From NCBI GenBank assembly GCA_038400315.1, contig CP151667.1, positions 5,033,174 to 5,097,173 on the forward strand: a stretch of 64,000 nucleotides of DNA, written 5' to 3'. The DNA is from Isosphaeraceae bacterium EP7. Its GTDB lineage: Bacteria; Planctomycetota; Planctomycetia; Isosphaerales; Isosphaeraceae. The position numbers and the translations under genes were made by a program. This document shows, in pieces, positions 52,957 through 61,118 of this stretch. The notes under the pieces are model-generated. The model did no database searches. It was given only the letters and a program-made list of their open reading frames with translations, and had not been told where the DNA came from. The stretch's first letter is position 1, and each line of letters opens with the position of its first letter.

Positions 52957-53868
52957 ATGGATCTGCCCTTCCTGCACGGCATCGTGCCCCCGCTGGCGAC
53001 CGCGTTCAACTTGGACGAGTCGATCGATGTCACCTCGTACGGGGCATTCATCGAGCACCAGATCAGGAGCGGGGTCCACGGCCTCTGGGTCCTTGGGACG
53101 ACCGGTAGATTCGATCTGATCCCCGACGCCAACCAGCGGATCGTCGCCGAGACGGCCATCGAGACCGCCGCGGGACGACTGCCGATGGTCCTCAACGTGT
53201 CGGACATGGGGACCAAGCGGACCCTGCAGCGGGCCGAGATGTTCGACGACCTGGCCTACGACTATTATGCCGTTCTGGCACCCTGGTATCAGCCGATGAC
53301 CCAGGCTGAAGTCGTCGACTATTACACCACGGTCGCCGATCGGCTCTCAAAGCCGCTCATCATCTACAACGCCCCGTGGGTGTCCAACATGTTGGACTTC
53401 AAGCACCTGCGGCTCCTGGCCGCCCATCCCAGGATTCACGGGTGCAAGGACGTTAGCCCCAGCCTGACCCGGACCCTGGCCTGGCCGGTGGCCGAGCGGC
53501 GGGCGATGAACTTCGCCTACCTGCACGCGAACGACTCGATGTCGCTGTCGACCGAGCTTGGTTCCGACGGGTTCGTCACGGCCATGATCAACGCCTTCCC
53601 CGAGCTCATCGTGGCTCTCTGGGACGCCGCGCGTGCCGACGATGCCGAGCGGGCCTCCAGGCTCCAGCAACAGCTCACCCGGCTCTCCCTGGCCCTCGAA
53701 TTCGGGCCGATGCTGGCGTGCCTGGAGTCGATCTGCCGATACAGAGGCTTCTTCCAGAAGATGTTGCCCTCCCCACTCCGCTCGCTGGACGAGGAGGCAA
53801 ACCGCCGCGTGATCGAGCTCATCGAGTCGGTCGGGGTATTGCCGGAACAGCTCGCGCCCGCGGCCTGA
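52957..53868 (+). CDS. dihydrodipicolinate synthase family protein
   Basis: A 303-residue class I aldolase of the DapA/NanA superfamily. The Schiff-base Lys is in HGCKDVSP, the proton-relay Tyr in IIYNAPWVS, and the N-terminal signature FLHGIVPPLATAFN. The usual GTTGE loop reads GTTGR, which differs from true DapA and argues that the substrate is not aspartate semialdehyde plus pyruvate. Other aldolases or lyases of 2-keto sugar acids are possible. The start is ATG 52957 with GGAG 11 bases upstream. No linked lysine gene is present. Confidence 0.85.
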   Translation: MDLPFLHGIVPPLATAFNLDESIDVTSYGAFIEHQIRSGVHGLWVLGTTGRFDLIPDANQRIVAETAIETAAGRLPMVLNVSDMGTKRTLQRAEMFDDLAYDYYAVLAPWYQPMTQAEVVDYYTTVADRLSKPLIIYNAPWVSNMLDFKHLRLLAAHPRIHGCKDVSPSLTRTLAWPVAERRAMNFAYLHANDSMSLSTELGSDGFVTAMINAFPELIVALWDAARADDAERASRLQQQLTRLSLALEFGPMLACLESICRYRGFFQKMLPSPLRSLDEEANRRVIELIESVGVLPEQLAPAA

Positions 53869-53882
53869 TCGCGGGGCGAAAC

Positions 53883-53902
53883 CGGGGGCGACACGGCCCC
53901 CG
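53883..53902 (+). terminator. short GC hairpin after the DapA-family gene
   Basis: CGGGGGC (53883-53889) pairs with GCCCCCG (53896-53902) around a 6-base loop. No U-tract follows; it may be only a 3' stabiliser. Confidence 0.4.
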
Positions 53903-54001
53903 CGTTCTGCTAATGTCCGCCCCGATGGGTGGCCCGGAAGGATCCAGGTTCGCCCCGACGAGAACGCCGACGTTCAATCGTCCACGGAAGGACTCAAGGG
54001 C

Positions 54002-54898
54002 ATGGATGCTCTCGGCCTAAGCATCGGTTCGGCCCGCCGCCTGTCGGTGCTGATCCTCACCCCCGTCTTCGTCGTGATGTCTGCCGGTGCCTCCGTCCGG
54101 ACGGCGAATTTCGTCGTCCACGCCGAGACGGCCGAGGTCGCCCGCGAGGTCGCGAACCAGGCCGAAAAGGATCGGGCCAAGATCGCCAAGGAATGGCTCG
54201 GGCGCGAGCTGCCCAGGTGGCCCCAGCCCTGTCCGATCAAGGTGAAGCTGACCGCGGGCGAGGCCGGAGGCCTGACCTCGTTCGGCTTCGCCGGCGGAGG
54301 AGTCACCGACCAGTCAATGAGCGTCGAAGGTCGGCTCGACCGCATCCTCGCCTCGGCGATCCCTCACGAGGTGACGCACACCGTCTTCGCAGCCTACTTC
54401 GGCGCCCCGATGCCGCGCTGGGCCGACGAGGGGGCATCGCTCCTCAGCGAGGACGACCGCGAGAAGCATCGACACGACCAGATCGCCGTGAACTTGCTGG
54501 CGAGGCGCGGCGATTGGCCCCTGGTGAAGCTCTTCGTGTTCGAAGACTATCCCAGCGACCTGATGGGCTTTTACGGGCAGGGCTACTCGATCTCCCGATT
54601 CCTGGTCGAGATCGGCGGCCGTCCGAGGTTCCTCGGCTTTGTCCGCGAAGGGATGGAGTCCGGCTGGGACAAGGCGACGCTCAAGCATTATGGGCTCGCC
54701 GACGTCCGCGAGCTGGACCGGGCCTGGCGGGCCTGGCACACCGTCTCCAACGAATCGCAGCCCGGCACGCCCGGCAATGTCGAAGTGGTCCGAGCCCAGT
54801 CGGACGCGGTGAATGACGACCTCCACGTCAGCCGCCGGTTCGCCGCGTCCCGCCGCTCAGAAAAGCGTGTAGATGAACGGGGCAGCCGCCGTCGCTGA
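54002..54898 (+). CDS. exported gluzincin-type metallopeptidase-like protein
   Basis: A 298-residue protein. The N-terminal hydrophobic stretch (LSVLILTPVFVVMSAGASV) is a signal peptide. The domain that follows has an HEVTH zinc-binding motif (ASAIPHEVTHTVFAAYFG) and, 15 residues later, WADEGASLL with the third ligand expected in the Glu of a W-x-x-E-G motif. This layout is that of the peptidase MA-type clan. The last 60 residues are basic and variable. Its end overlaps the convergent DUF5989 gene by 42 bases, so the last 14 residues may be non-essential. Start is ATG 54002. Substrate unknown. Confidence 0.82.
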   Translation: MDALGLSIGSARRLSVLILTPVFVVMSAGASVRTANFVVHAETAEVAREVANQAEKDRAKIAKEWLGRELPRWPQPCPIKVKLTAGEAGGLTSFGFAGGGVTDQSMSVEGRLDRILASAIPHEVTHTVFAAYFGAPMPRWADEGASLLSEDDREKHRHDQIAVNLLARRGDWPLVKLFVFEDYPSDLMGFYGQGYSISRFLVEIGGRPRFLGFVREGMESGWDKATLKHYGLADVRELDRAWRAWHTVSNESQPGTPGNVEVVRAQSDAVNDDLHVSRRFAASRRSEKRVDERGSRRR

Positions 54899-55057
54899 CA
54901 GGGCGATCAGGGCGCCGAGTAGCAGCAAGGCGCCCAGGATCGGGATCATCCAGAGCTTCTTGTTTGCGGTGAGGAAGCTCCAGAGCTCGGCGAGCAGCGA
55001 TGGCTCGGCATCCGAAGCCGCCCTCTCGAATTCGTTCCGCGACGGCTCGGTGCCCAT
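54857..55057 (-). CDS. DUF5989 family small membrane protein
   Basis: A 66-residue protein with a short acidic N-terminus and one transmembrane helix. It reads LLAELWSFLTANKKLWMIPI, then LLLLGALIALS and ends APFIYTLF, a perfect match in layout to DUF5989. In other bacteria such proteins are encoded next to carbamoyltransferase and SxtJ genes, as here. It follows SxtJ on the same strand with 30 bases between. Its 3' end overlaps the metallopeptidase gene by 42 bases. Function unknown. Confidence 0.85.
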   Translation of the reverse strand: MGTEPSRNEFERAASDAEPSLLAELWSFLTANKKLWMIPILGALLLLGALIALSATAAAPFIYTLF

Positions 55058-55087
55058 CGTTGTCGCCCCGTTTCCCGGCTCGTACGT

Positions 55088-55483
55088 TTAATACTGGCGG
55101 AAGTAAGACGAGACATCACCCGGAATTGGCTTAGGCTCCCAGTAGGAGGTCGCTGAAGGATCGGGCCCAAGGCGCAGGGGGTCGTGGCCCATCAGCCGCA
55201 ACATCAGGCCGATCGGCGTGACCAGCCCATAGAAGACCAGGCCAAGCAAGACCTTCGAGACCATCCAACGGATCGGCGAGACGGCGATCATCCAGCCTAC
55301 GAAGATCGGCCGGGCGATCGAGGGCAAGGCCAGGCCTGTCAGGCCCAGGGCGACCCCCGCGCCAATCCAACCCAACGGCCAGTTGCGGGCCATGCCCAGG
55401 ATCAGGATCAGGCCCGTCAGCATCACCGAAAACTGGCGGAGCTGTCGCGTCGGCGGGTTGCGTGAGACCTCGGGGAAGATCAA
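55088..55483 (-). CDS. SxtJ family membrane protein
   Basis: A 131-residue protein with three or four transmembrane helices: QFSVMLTGLILILGMARNWP, GVALGLTGLALPSIARPIF and VLLGLVFYGLVTPIGLML. The ending has RLMGHDPLRLGPDPSATSYW, characteristic of SxtJ. It is named from the saxitoxin cluster, but in most bacteria it occurs with a carbamoyltransferase and DUF5989, and no toxin synthesis is implied. Function unknown. It follows the carbamoyltransferase by 89 bases and precedes DUF5989. Confidence 0.85.
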   Translation of the reverse strand: MIFPEVSRNPPTRQLRQFSVMLTGLILILGMARNWPLGWIGAGVALGLTGLALPSIARPIFVGWMIAVSPIRWMVSKVLLGLVFYGLVTPIGLMLRLMGHDPLRLGPDPSATSYWEPKPIPGDVSSYFRQY

Positions 55484-55572
55484 AGCGAAAGTTCCTCGAC
55501 GGATCGGGCCATGAGTTATCCGCTCGCAACCCGGGTCATTTTACCACGGCCGCATGGGGCAGGCTCGCCGTC

Positions 55573-57432
55573 TCAGTCAGGGGCGAACCTGGAGAGGTGG
55601 CGTTCGCGCTCGACTTCCGTCATCGAGGCGACCGACTCGCCCTTCTCGACCACCAAATTTTCCAGGACGAGCAAGTCCATCCCTGTCGTCTGGAAGCAGA
55701 GATAGGCGTCCTCAGGGGTGTTAACGATCGGCTCGCCGCGCACATTGAAGCTGGTGTTCACCAGCACGGGGCACCCTGTCAGTCGTCCGAACTCGGCGAG
55801 TAAGCGGTGGAACCGCGGATTGCGTTCGGCGTCGACGGTCTGGACACGGGCGCTCTGGTCGACGTGCGTCACGGCCGGGATCGTCGACCGGGCCACCTGC
55901 ACGCGTCGCCTCAGGTCGGGGTCGTCACGCATTAACTCCTCGTCCCCGGCCGAGATGGGAACGCGGCGAGACTCGCGGACATTGGCGACCAGGAGCATGT
56001 AAGGGCTATCCTGCCCCGGCTCCAGCTCAAACCAGTCATGGGCGCTCTCGGCCAGGACGGCCGGGGCGAACGGGCGAAAGCTCTCGCGGAACTTGATTTT
56101 CAGGTTCATGGTCGACTGCATGGCCGGCGAACGGGGGTCGCCCAGAATGCTCCGCGCCCCCAGAGACCTGGGGCCGAATTCCATCCGACCCTGGAACCAA
56201 CCGACGACCTTCCCCTCGGCGAGCCTGCCCGCCACGAACGCGATCAGGACCGCCTCGTCCTCGAAGGTTTGAGCCACTCCTCCCAGGAGTTCCACCCGAG
56301 CGAGGCAGTCGGCCGTCGTATAACTCGGGCCTAGCAGGGAGCCTCGCATCGCGTCCCGCCCGTTCGGTACTCTCGGCCGGTCGAGGAGCTGATGCCAGGC
56401 GAACAGGGCCGCGCCCAGGGCCCCCCCGGCGTCGCCGGCCGCGGGCTGGATCCAGAGGTCGTCGAAGCCGGACTCGCGGAGGATCCGGCCGTTGGCCACG
56501 CAGTTCAGGGCGACCCCGCCGGCCAGCACGAGCGACCGCTCGCCGGTCTTCCGGCGTAGGTGGGCGGCGATACGCAAGACGACCTCCTCCAGGACGGCCT
56601 GGATGCTCGCCGCGAGGTTCATGTGCCGCTGGTCGAGGTCGGACTCGGGCGTGCGCGGTGGTCCACCGAAGAGGGTGTGGAACCGCCGGCCGGTCATGGT
56701 CAGCCCATGCGGATAGCGGAAATAGGCCATGTTCAGGCGGAAGCTGCCGTCGGGCTTCAGGTCGATCAGCTCGCGTAGGATCAGGTCGCGATAGACCGGC
56801 CTGCCATACGGGGCCAGGCCCATCAGCTTGTATTCGCCGCTGTTGACCTTGAACCCGCAATACGTCGTGAAGGCGGAATAGAGCAGGCCCAGCGAGTGCG
56901 GGAAGCGGATCTGGTCGCTGAGCGTGATCCTGTTGCCGGATCCGATCCCCATCGTCGTGGTCGCCCACTCGCCGACGCCGTCGAGGGTCAGGATCGCCGC
57001 CCGATCGAAGGGGGATGCGAAGAAGGCGCTCGCGGCGTGGCTCTCGTGGTGATCGTTGAAGAGGAGCCGCGCGCGAGTCTCGCCGCCGAGGCCGGCCCTG
57101 ATGGCCCGACGCAGGAGTAGCTTCTCGCGAAGCCAGACGGTCATCGCCATCGAGAAGCTGCCTAGACCCTGTGGGGCATAGGCCGTGTAGGTCTCGATGA
57201 GGCGGTCGAGCTTCGCCAGCGGCTTCTCGTAATAGGCCACGTAGCTGAGGTCGGCCGGAGTAAGGCCCGCCTCGCCGAGGCAAAACTCGACGGCCTGGCG
57301 TGGGAACGCGGGGTCGTGCTTGACCCGGCTGAACCGCTCTTCCTGCGCGGCCGCGACGATCTTGCCGTCCACCACCAAGGCGGCCGCGCTGTCATGATAG
57401 AACGCCGACAGCCCGAGGATCGCGGTGGTCAT
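55573..57432 (-). CDS. carbamoyltransferase (NodU/TobZ family)
   Basis: A 619-residue enzyme expected to transfer a carbamoyl group, made from carbamoyl phosphate and ATP, to a hydroxyl group. The N-terminal Kae1-like domain starts ILGLSAFYHDSAAALVVDG and has NDHHESHAASAFFASPFD, with the metal-binding histidines. LTLDGVGEWATTT and VLAGGVALNCVANGRI are the ATP-site motifs. The C-terminal domain has GRMEFGPRSLGARSILGDPR and NTSFNVRGEPIVNTPEDA. The frame is open to 57471, but ATG 57432 gives the family start. It heads the carbamoyltransferase-SxtJ-DUF5989 unit. The acceptor is unknown. Confidence 0.92.
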   Translation of the reverse strand: MTTAILGLSAFYHDSAAALVVDGKIVAAAQEERFSRVKHDPAFPRQAVEFCLGEAGLTPADLSYVAYYEKPLAKLDRLIETYTAYAPQGLGSFSMAMTVWLREKLLLRRAIRAGLGGETRARLLFNDHHESHAASAFFASPFDRAAILTLDGVGEWATTTMGIGSGNRITLSDQIRFPHSLGLLYSAFTTYCGFKVNSGEYKLMGLAPYGRPVYRDLILRELIDLKPDGSFRLNMAYFRYPHGLTMTGRRFHTLFGGPPRTPESDLDQRHMNLAASIQAVLEEVVLRIAAHLRRKTGERSLVLAGGVALNCVANGRILRESGFDDLWIQPAAGDAGGALGAALFAWHQLLDRPRVPNGRDAMRGSLLGPSYTTADCLARVELLGGVAQTFEDEAVLIAFVAGRLAEGKVVGWFQGRMEFGPRSLGARSILGDPRSPAMQSTMNLKIKFRESFRPFAPAVLAESAHDWFELEPGQDSPYMLLVANVRESRRVPISAGDEELMRDDPDLRRRVQVARSTIPAVTHVDQSARVQTVDAERNPRFHRLLAEFGRLTGCPVLVNTSFNVRGEPIVNTPEDAYLCFQTTGMDLLVLENLVVEKGESVASMTEVERERHLSRFAPD

Positions 57433-57646
57433 CGGAGCGGGTTCGCCGGCGTGTGTTGGAAAGGACCTCATCCGTCCATCACGGTAAACCTAACCTGCGA
57501 TCGGCTCAAGACACCGACGCAACTGCGTCCCCACCCCGCCCCGATTCAGGAGGTTTACATTGCGTTGGACTGGAACGGGTGGGAAGCTATTCGTGGTCAA
57601 TTTCGATTTCGATGCGGGCTTCCCTCCCACTTTCGAGGAGTCGGAT

Positions 57647-58180
57647 ATGTCGCAGATTCGCGGAACCTTGCTCGGCCTGGTGGCCTTTGGGACAGTATTC
57701 ATGAGTCAAGACGCCAATGCGGAGCTGAAGGTCGGGGACAAGGCCCCCGACTTCTCGTTGCAGGCCTCAGACGGCAAGACGTACACGCTCGAGCAGTTCA
57801 AGGGCAAGCAGCCGGTGGTGATCGCCTGGTTCCCCAAGGCCTTCACGGGCGGGTGCACCGCTGAGTGCAAGTCGCTGCGCGAGCACAGCGCGACCCTCAA
57901 GGAGCTGAAGGCCGCCTACTTCACGGCCAGCACCGACGAGGTCGCCAAGAACACCGAGTTCGCCAAGAGCCTCGACCTCGACTACCCGATCCTCAGCGAT
58001 CCCGTGAAGGACGTCGCCAAGGCCTATGGCGTGGTGCACGAAGGGCGCGCCGTGGCCGAGCGTTGGACGTTCTACATCGACAAGAACGGCGTCATCAAGG
58101 CGATCGACAAGACGATCAAGACCGCCCAGGCCGGCCCGGATGTGGCCGCGAAGATCAAGGATCTGAAGCTGGCCGACTGA
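57647..58180 (+). CDS. exported peroxiredoxin (BCP/PrxQ-like)
   Basis: A 177-residue thiol peroxidase with a signal peptide (QIRGTLLGLVAFGTVFMSQDANA), so it acts outside the cytoplasm. The core starts KVGDKAPDFSLQASDGKTYT. The peroxidatic Cys is in AFTGGCTAECKSLRE, with a second Cys four residues later; most BCP proteins have the resolving Cys five residues later. TASTDEVAKNTEFAK and LSDPVKDVAKAYGV follow as usual. ATG 57647 has GAGGAG 6 bases upstream; the frame is open from 57560. It diverges from the carbamoyltransferase gene. Confidence 0.9.
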   Translation: MSQIRGTLLGLVAFGTVFMSQDANAELKVGDKAPDFSLQASDGKTYTLEQFKGKQPVVIAWFPKAFTGGCTAECKSLREHSATLKELKAAYFTASTDEVAKNTEFAKSLDLDYPILSDPVKDVAKAYGVVHEGRAVAERWTFYIDKNGVIKAIDKTIKTAQAGPDVAAKIKDLKLAD

Positions 58181-58259
58181 CCGATCGGTTGAGAACGGGT
58201 CGCCGTCCGTCCCGCGCACCGATGCGAGGATGGGCGGCGACGCCACATGCGCGTACCGC

Positions 58260-58913
58260 TCATTCGGCGGGCTTGCCGGTGGTCTGAACCTCGACCCAGC
58301 GGGCCTTCAGATCACCAAGGATGATCCAGAAAAGATGACTGTGCATCCGGCCTGGGACCCGCCCGCATTCCGCGGCGTTGTAAGAGTCGGGCTCGCTGTA
58401 TTCGAGGTGGTGGGCCACTTCGTGCAGGAACGTGTCGAAGAGTTCTTCCAGCGGTCGACGGCCCGCACCGGTCTCGTGGGTATAGACGCGAATCAGTCGC
58501 CGCGCGCGATAATAGCTCCCCAGCCGGTTGCGGGTCGGCCGGGTGTTCATGTCGACGTCAAACGTCTCCCGGCACGGATAGACTCGGCCGAGGCGGTGAA
58601 GGAAGAGTGCGGACAGGGCCCCGATCGGGGGCTCGAACCGGAACGGGGCCCGTTCCTTGGCCGGCTTCCTGACGACGACCTCCGACCGCTCGGCCTTCTC
58701 GACGACGAGATTGCCACCGAAGTTTGTCGCACGCCTGGCCAGGTCGACGAGGTCGAATCGCATCGGGTCGATCCATTGCTTGCCGCCGTTGGGATGCACC
58801 AGCCAATACCGATCGATCATCTGTGCCCGCAACGTTTTGAAGAACCTCTGGAAGCGACCCGCCGCCATCGGCCGCCGCTTCGCCCGGCATTTGATGGCCA
58901 TCAAGCTTAGCAT
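58260..58913 (-). CDS. SprT-like zinc metalloprotein
   Basis: A 217-residue protein with a zinc-binding motif: LFDTFLHEVAHHLEYSEPD, and a third histidine perhaps in RMHSHLFW. SprT-like proteins are cytoplasmic and mostly of unknown activity. The N-terminus is basic (KCRAKRRP). The strand VRVYTHETGAGRRPLEE precedes the HExxH helix. ATG 58913 is preceded by AGGGG, 5 bases upstream; ATG 58901 or 58868 are alternatives. It is convergent with the peroxiredoxin gene with 79 bases between. Confidence 0.75.
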   Translation of the reverse strand: MLSLMAIKCRAKRRPMAAGRFQRFFKTLRAQMIDRYWLVHPNGGKQWIDPMRFDLVDLARRATNFGGNLVVEKAERSEVVVRKPAKERAPFRFEPPIGALSALFLHRLGRVYPCRETFDVDMNTRPTRNRLGSYYRARRLIRVYTHETGAGRRPLEELFDTFLHEVAHHLEYSEPDSYNAAECGRVPGRMHSHLFWIILGDLKARWVEVQTTGKPAE

Positions 58914-59126
58914 GGGGTTCCCCTGGCGACCAAACGACGAGCCGCCGGATTTGACCGCGAGGCCTCCAGGAATTCATCGGCGTTCGGTCGCGAGAGCATC
59001 GCCTTTCGTTGCGCCGGGCCCCGTCCAGTGACGAGGGGGCTTGTTTCGATCTCCTAAGTCTTGCGATCTCGTGACACGCCGGTGACGATGTCGTCTCAAG
59101 GCCGGCCTCACCTGCGAGGCCGGCCG

Positions 59127-59783
59127 ATGCCGCTCGAACCGTCCGAGGCACAGGCCGTGGCACTCGTCTTCACCTCGTCGCACCCCCTGGTCAAATCGAA
59201 GCTGGCTCGGTTGAGGGCGACGTCGACCCAGGCGGCCGAGTTCCGAAGCCTCGTCCGGTCGCTGGCCACCCTGCTGGCGAGCGAAGCCACCGTCGATTTG
59301 CGAACCCGCGAGGTCGACGTGCAGACGCCGCTCGGCCGGGCGCATGGCCATGTGCTGGCCGACACCATCGGCATCGTGCCAATCCTTCGAGCGGGCCTGG
59401 GCATGGCCGACGGCGTGCTCGAACTGATTCCCGACGCCGAAGTCTGGCACCTCGGGCTGTACCGCGACGAGGCGACGTTGCAGCCGACCGAGTATTACAG
59501 CAAGCTCACCTCGGCGACCCGCATCTCGCTGGCGATCATCGTCGACCCGATGCTCGCCACGGGCGGATCCGCCGTGCGGGCATGCGAGGTCCTCCGAAAC
59601 GCCGGCATCTCCAACATCAAGTACGTGTCGCTGATCGCCGCTCCCGAAGGAATAGCCCGCCTTTCCGCCGCGATGCCCGAAGTGCCAATCTATGTCGGCG
59701 TCATCGATTCCCATCTCAACGACGTCGGCTACATCCATCCGGGGCTGGGCGATGCGGGCGACCGTCAATTCGCGACCGATTGA
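59127..59783 (+). CDS. upp: uracil phosphoribosyltransferase
   Basis: Salvages uracil with PRPP to UMP. The 218-residue product has SSHPLVKSKLARLRATSTQA near the N-terminus, VPILRAGLGMADGVLELIPD, the PRPP loop IIVDPMLATGGSAVRACEVL and GYIHPGLGDAGDRQFATD at the end, matching UPP. The frame is open from 59061, but ATG 59127 has GAGG 8 bases upstream and gives the normal N-terminus. It is followed after 15 bases by the thymidine phosphorylase gene in a three-gene salvage unit. Confidence 0.96.
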   Translation: MPLEPSEAQAVALVFTSSHPLVKSKLARLRATSTQAAEFRSLVRSLATLLASEATVDLRTREVDVQTPLGRAHGHVLADTIGIVPILRAGLGMADGVLELIPDAEVWHLGLYRDEATLQPTEYYSKLTSATRISLAIIVDPMLATGGSAVRACEVLRNAGISNIKYVSLIAAPEGIARLSAAMPEVPIYVGVIDSHLNDVGYIHPGLGDAGDRQFATD

Positions 59784-59798
59784 GCCTGGAGCCGTCAC

Positions 59799-61100
59799 AT
59801 GCGGGCCGTCGACCTGATCCGGAAGAAACGCGACGGTGGGCGTCTGGAAGCCGATGAGATCGGCTGGCTGGTGAGTGGGATCGGCCGTGAGGTGCCCGAC
59901 TACCAGTGGTCGGCCCTGATGATGGCCATCCTCTGGCGCGGGATGGATGCCGAGGAGACGGCTTCACTGACCGATGCGATGCTCCGGTCAGGTACGGTGG
60001 TTGACCTATCGGACATCCCCGGCCTGAAGGTGGACAAGCACAGTACCGGCGGCGTCGGCGACAAGACGTCTTTGATCCTGGCGCCGATTGCAGCGGCGGC
60101 GGGCGTGGTTGTTCCGATGGTCTCCGGCCGTGGTCTGGGTCATACCGGCGGGACGCTGGACAAATTGGAGTCGATCCCGGGCTTCTCGGTTCATGCCGAC
60201 CTGCACCGATACAAGGCGATTCTTCGCGAATGCGGCCTGGTCATGATCGGCCAGACGGACGAGATCGCACCGGCGGACAGGACGCTTTACGCGCTTCGAG
60301 ACGCCAGCGGCAGCGTCGAGTCGCTCCCCCTAATCGCCGCCTCGATCATGTCCAAGAAGCTGGCCGAAGGGATCGACGGGCTTGTCCTCGACGTCAAAAC
60401 CGGCCACGGTGCCCTGCTGCCGCCACTCGACGAGGCTCGTACGCTGGCACGCACGATGGTCTCGATCGGCAGGCTACTCGGCAAGCGAATGAGGGCCATG
60501 ATTACCCGGATGGACCAGCCCCTCGGCCTGGCCGTGGGCAATGCCGTCGAGGTGGCCGAGTGCCTGGCCTGCCTCCACGGCGATGGCCCTTTGGACCTGA
60601 TGGACCTGTCGATCGAGCTTGCCGCCGAGATGATCCTGATGGGCGAGCGAGCCCCCACGCTCAATGAGGCCCGCACGCTCGCCCGACGGACCATCGCCGA
60701 CGGTTCCGCGCTCGGGCGATTACGCAGCCTGATCACTGCCCAGGGGGGAGACCCATCGGTGGTAGACGACACGAACCGCCTGCCCCAGCCCGACCTCTCG
60801 ATCGTTGTCCCGGCCCCGCGCGGAGGCTTCGTCCATGCCGTTGAGGCCAGGACCATCGGACACGCGGCGATGTCACTCGGGGCGGGGAGGTCCCGACTCG
60901 ATTCGATCATCGACCCGGCCGTCGGCGTCCTGCTCGGCAAGAAGATCGGCGATCGTGTTGAGGTTGGCGAGACCCTATTTACAGTCCTAACCAGGCGGAA
61001 TGCGCCGTCGACCGAGCCTGCTATCAATAAGATTCTCGGGGCCTATCGGATCGACGACGAGCCGATCAAGGCCGAGCAACTCATCGTCGAACGTCTTTGA
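59799..61100 (+). CDS. deoA: thymidine/pyrimidine-nucleoside phosphorylase
   Basis: Cleaves thymidine or other pyrimidine nucleosides with phosphate to base and (deoxy)ribose 1-phosphate. The 433-residue product has the family signature VDKHSTGGVGDKTSLILAPI, SGRGLGHTGGTLDKLESIPG, SLPLIAASIMSKKLAEG and the C-terminal barrel-sandwich domain. The N-terminus MRAVDLIRKKRDGG fits the family. It lies between upp and the purine nucleoside phosphorylase gene, so the three form a nucleoside salvage operon. Preference for thymidine versus uridine is not resolved. Confidence 0.95.
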   Translation: MRAVDLIRKKRDGGRLEADEIGWLVSGIGREVPDYQWSALMMAILWRGMDAEETASLTDAMLRSGTVVDLSDIPGLKVDKHSTGGVGDKTSLILAPIAAAAGVVVPMVSGRGLGHTGGTLDKLESIPGFSVHADLHRYKAILRECGLVMIGQTDEIAPADRTLYALRDASGSVESLPLIAASIMSKKLAEGIDGLVLDVKTGHGALLPPLDEARTLARTMVSIGRLLGKRMRAMITRMDQPLGLAVGNAVEVAECLACLHGDGPLDLMDLSIELAAEMILMGERAPTLNEARTLARRTIADGSALGRLRSLITAQGGDPSVVDDTNRLPQPDLSIVVPAPRGGFVHAVEARTIGHAAMSLGAGRSRLDSIIDPAVGVLLGKKIGDRVEVGETLFTVLTRRNAPSTEPAINKILGAYRIDDEPIKAEQLIVERL

Positions 61101-61118
61101 TGCCGAGAGGAGCCCGTC

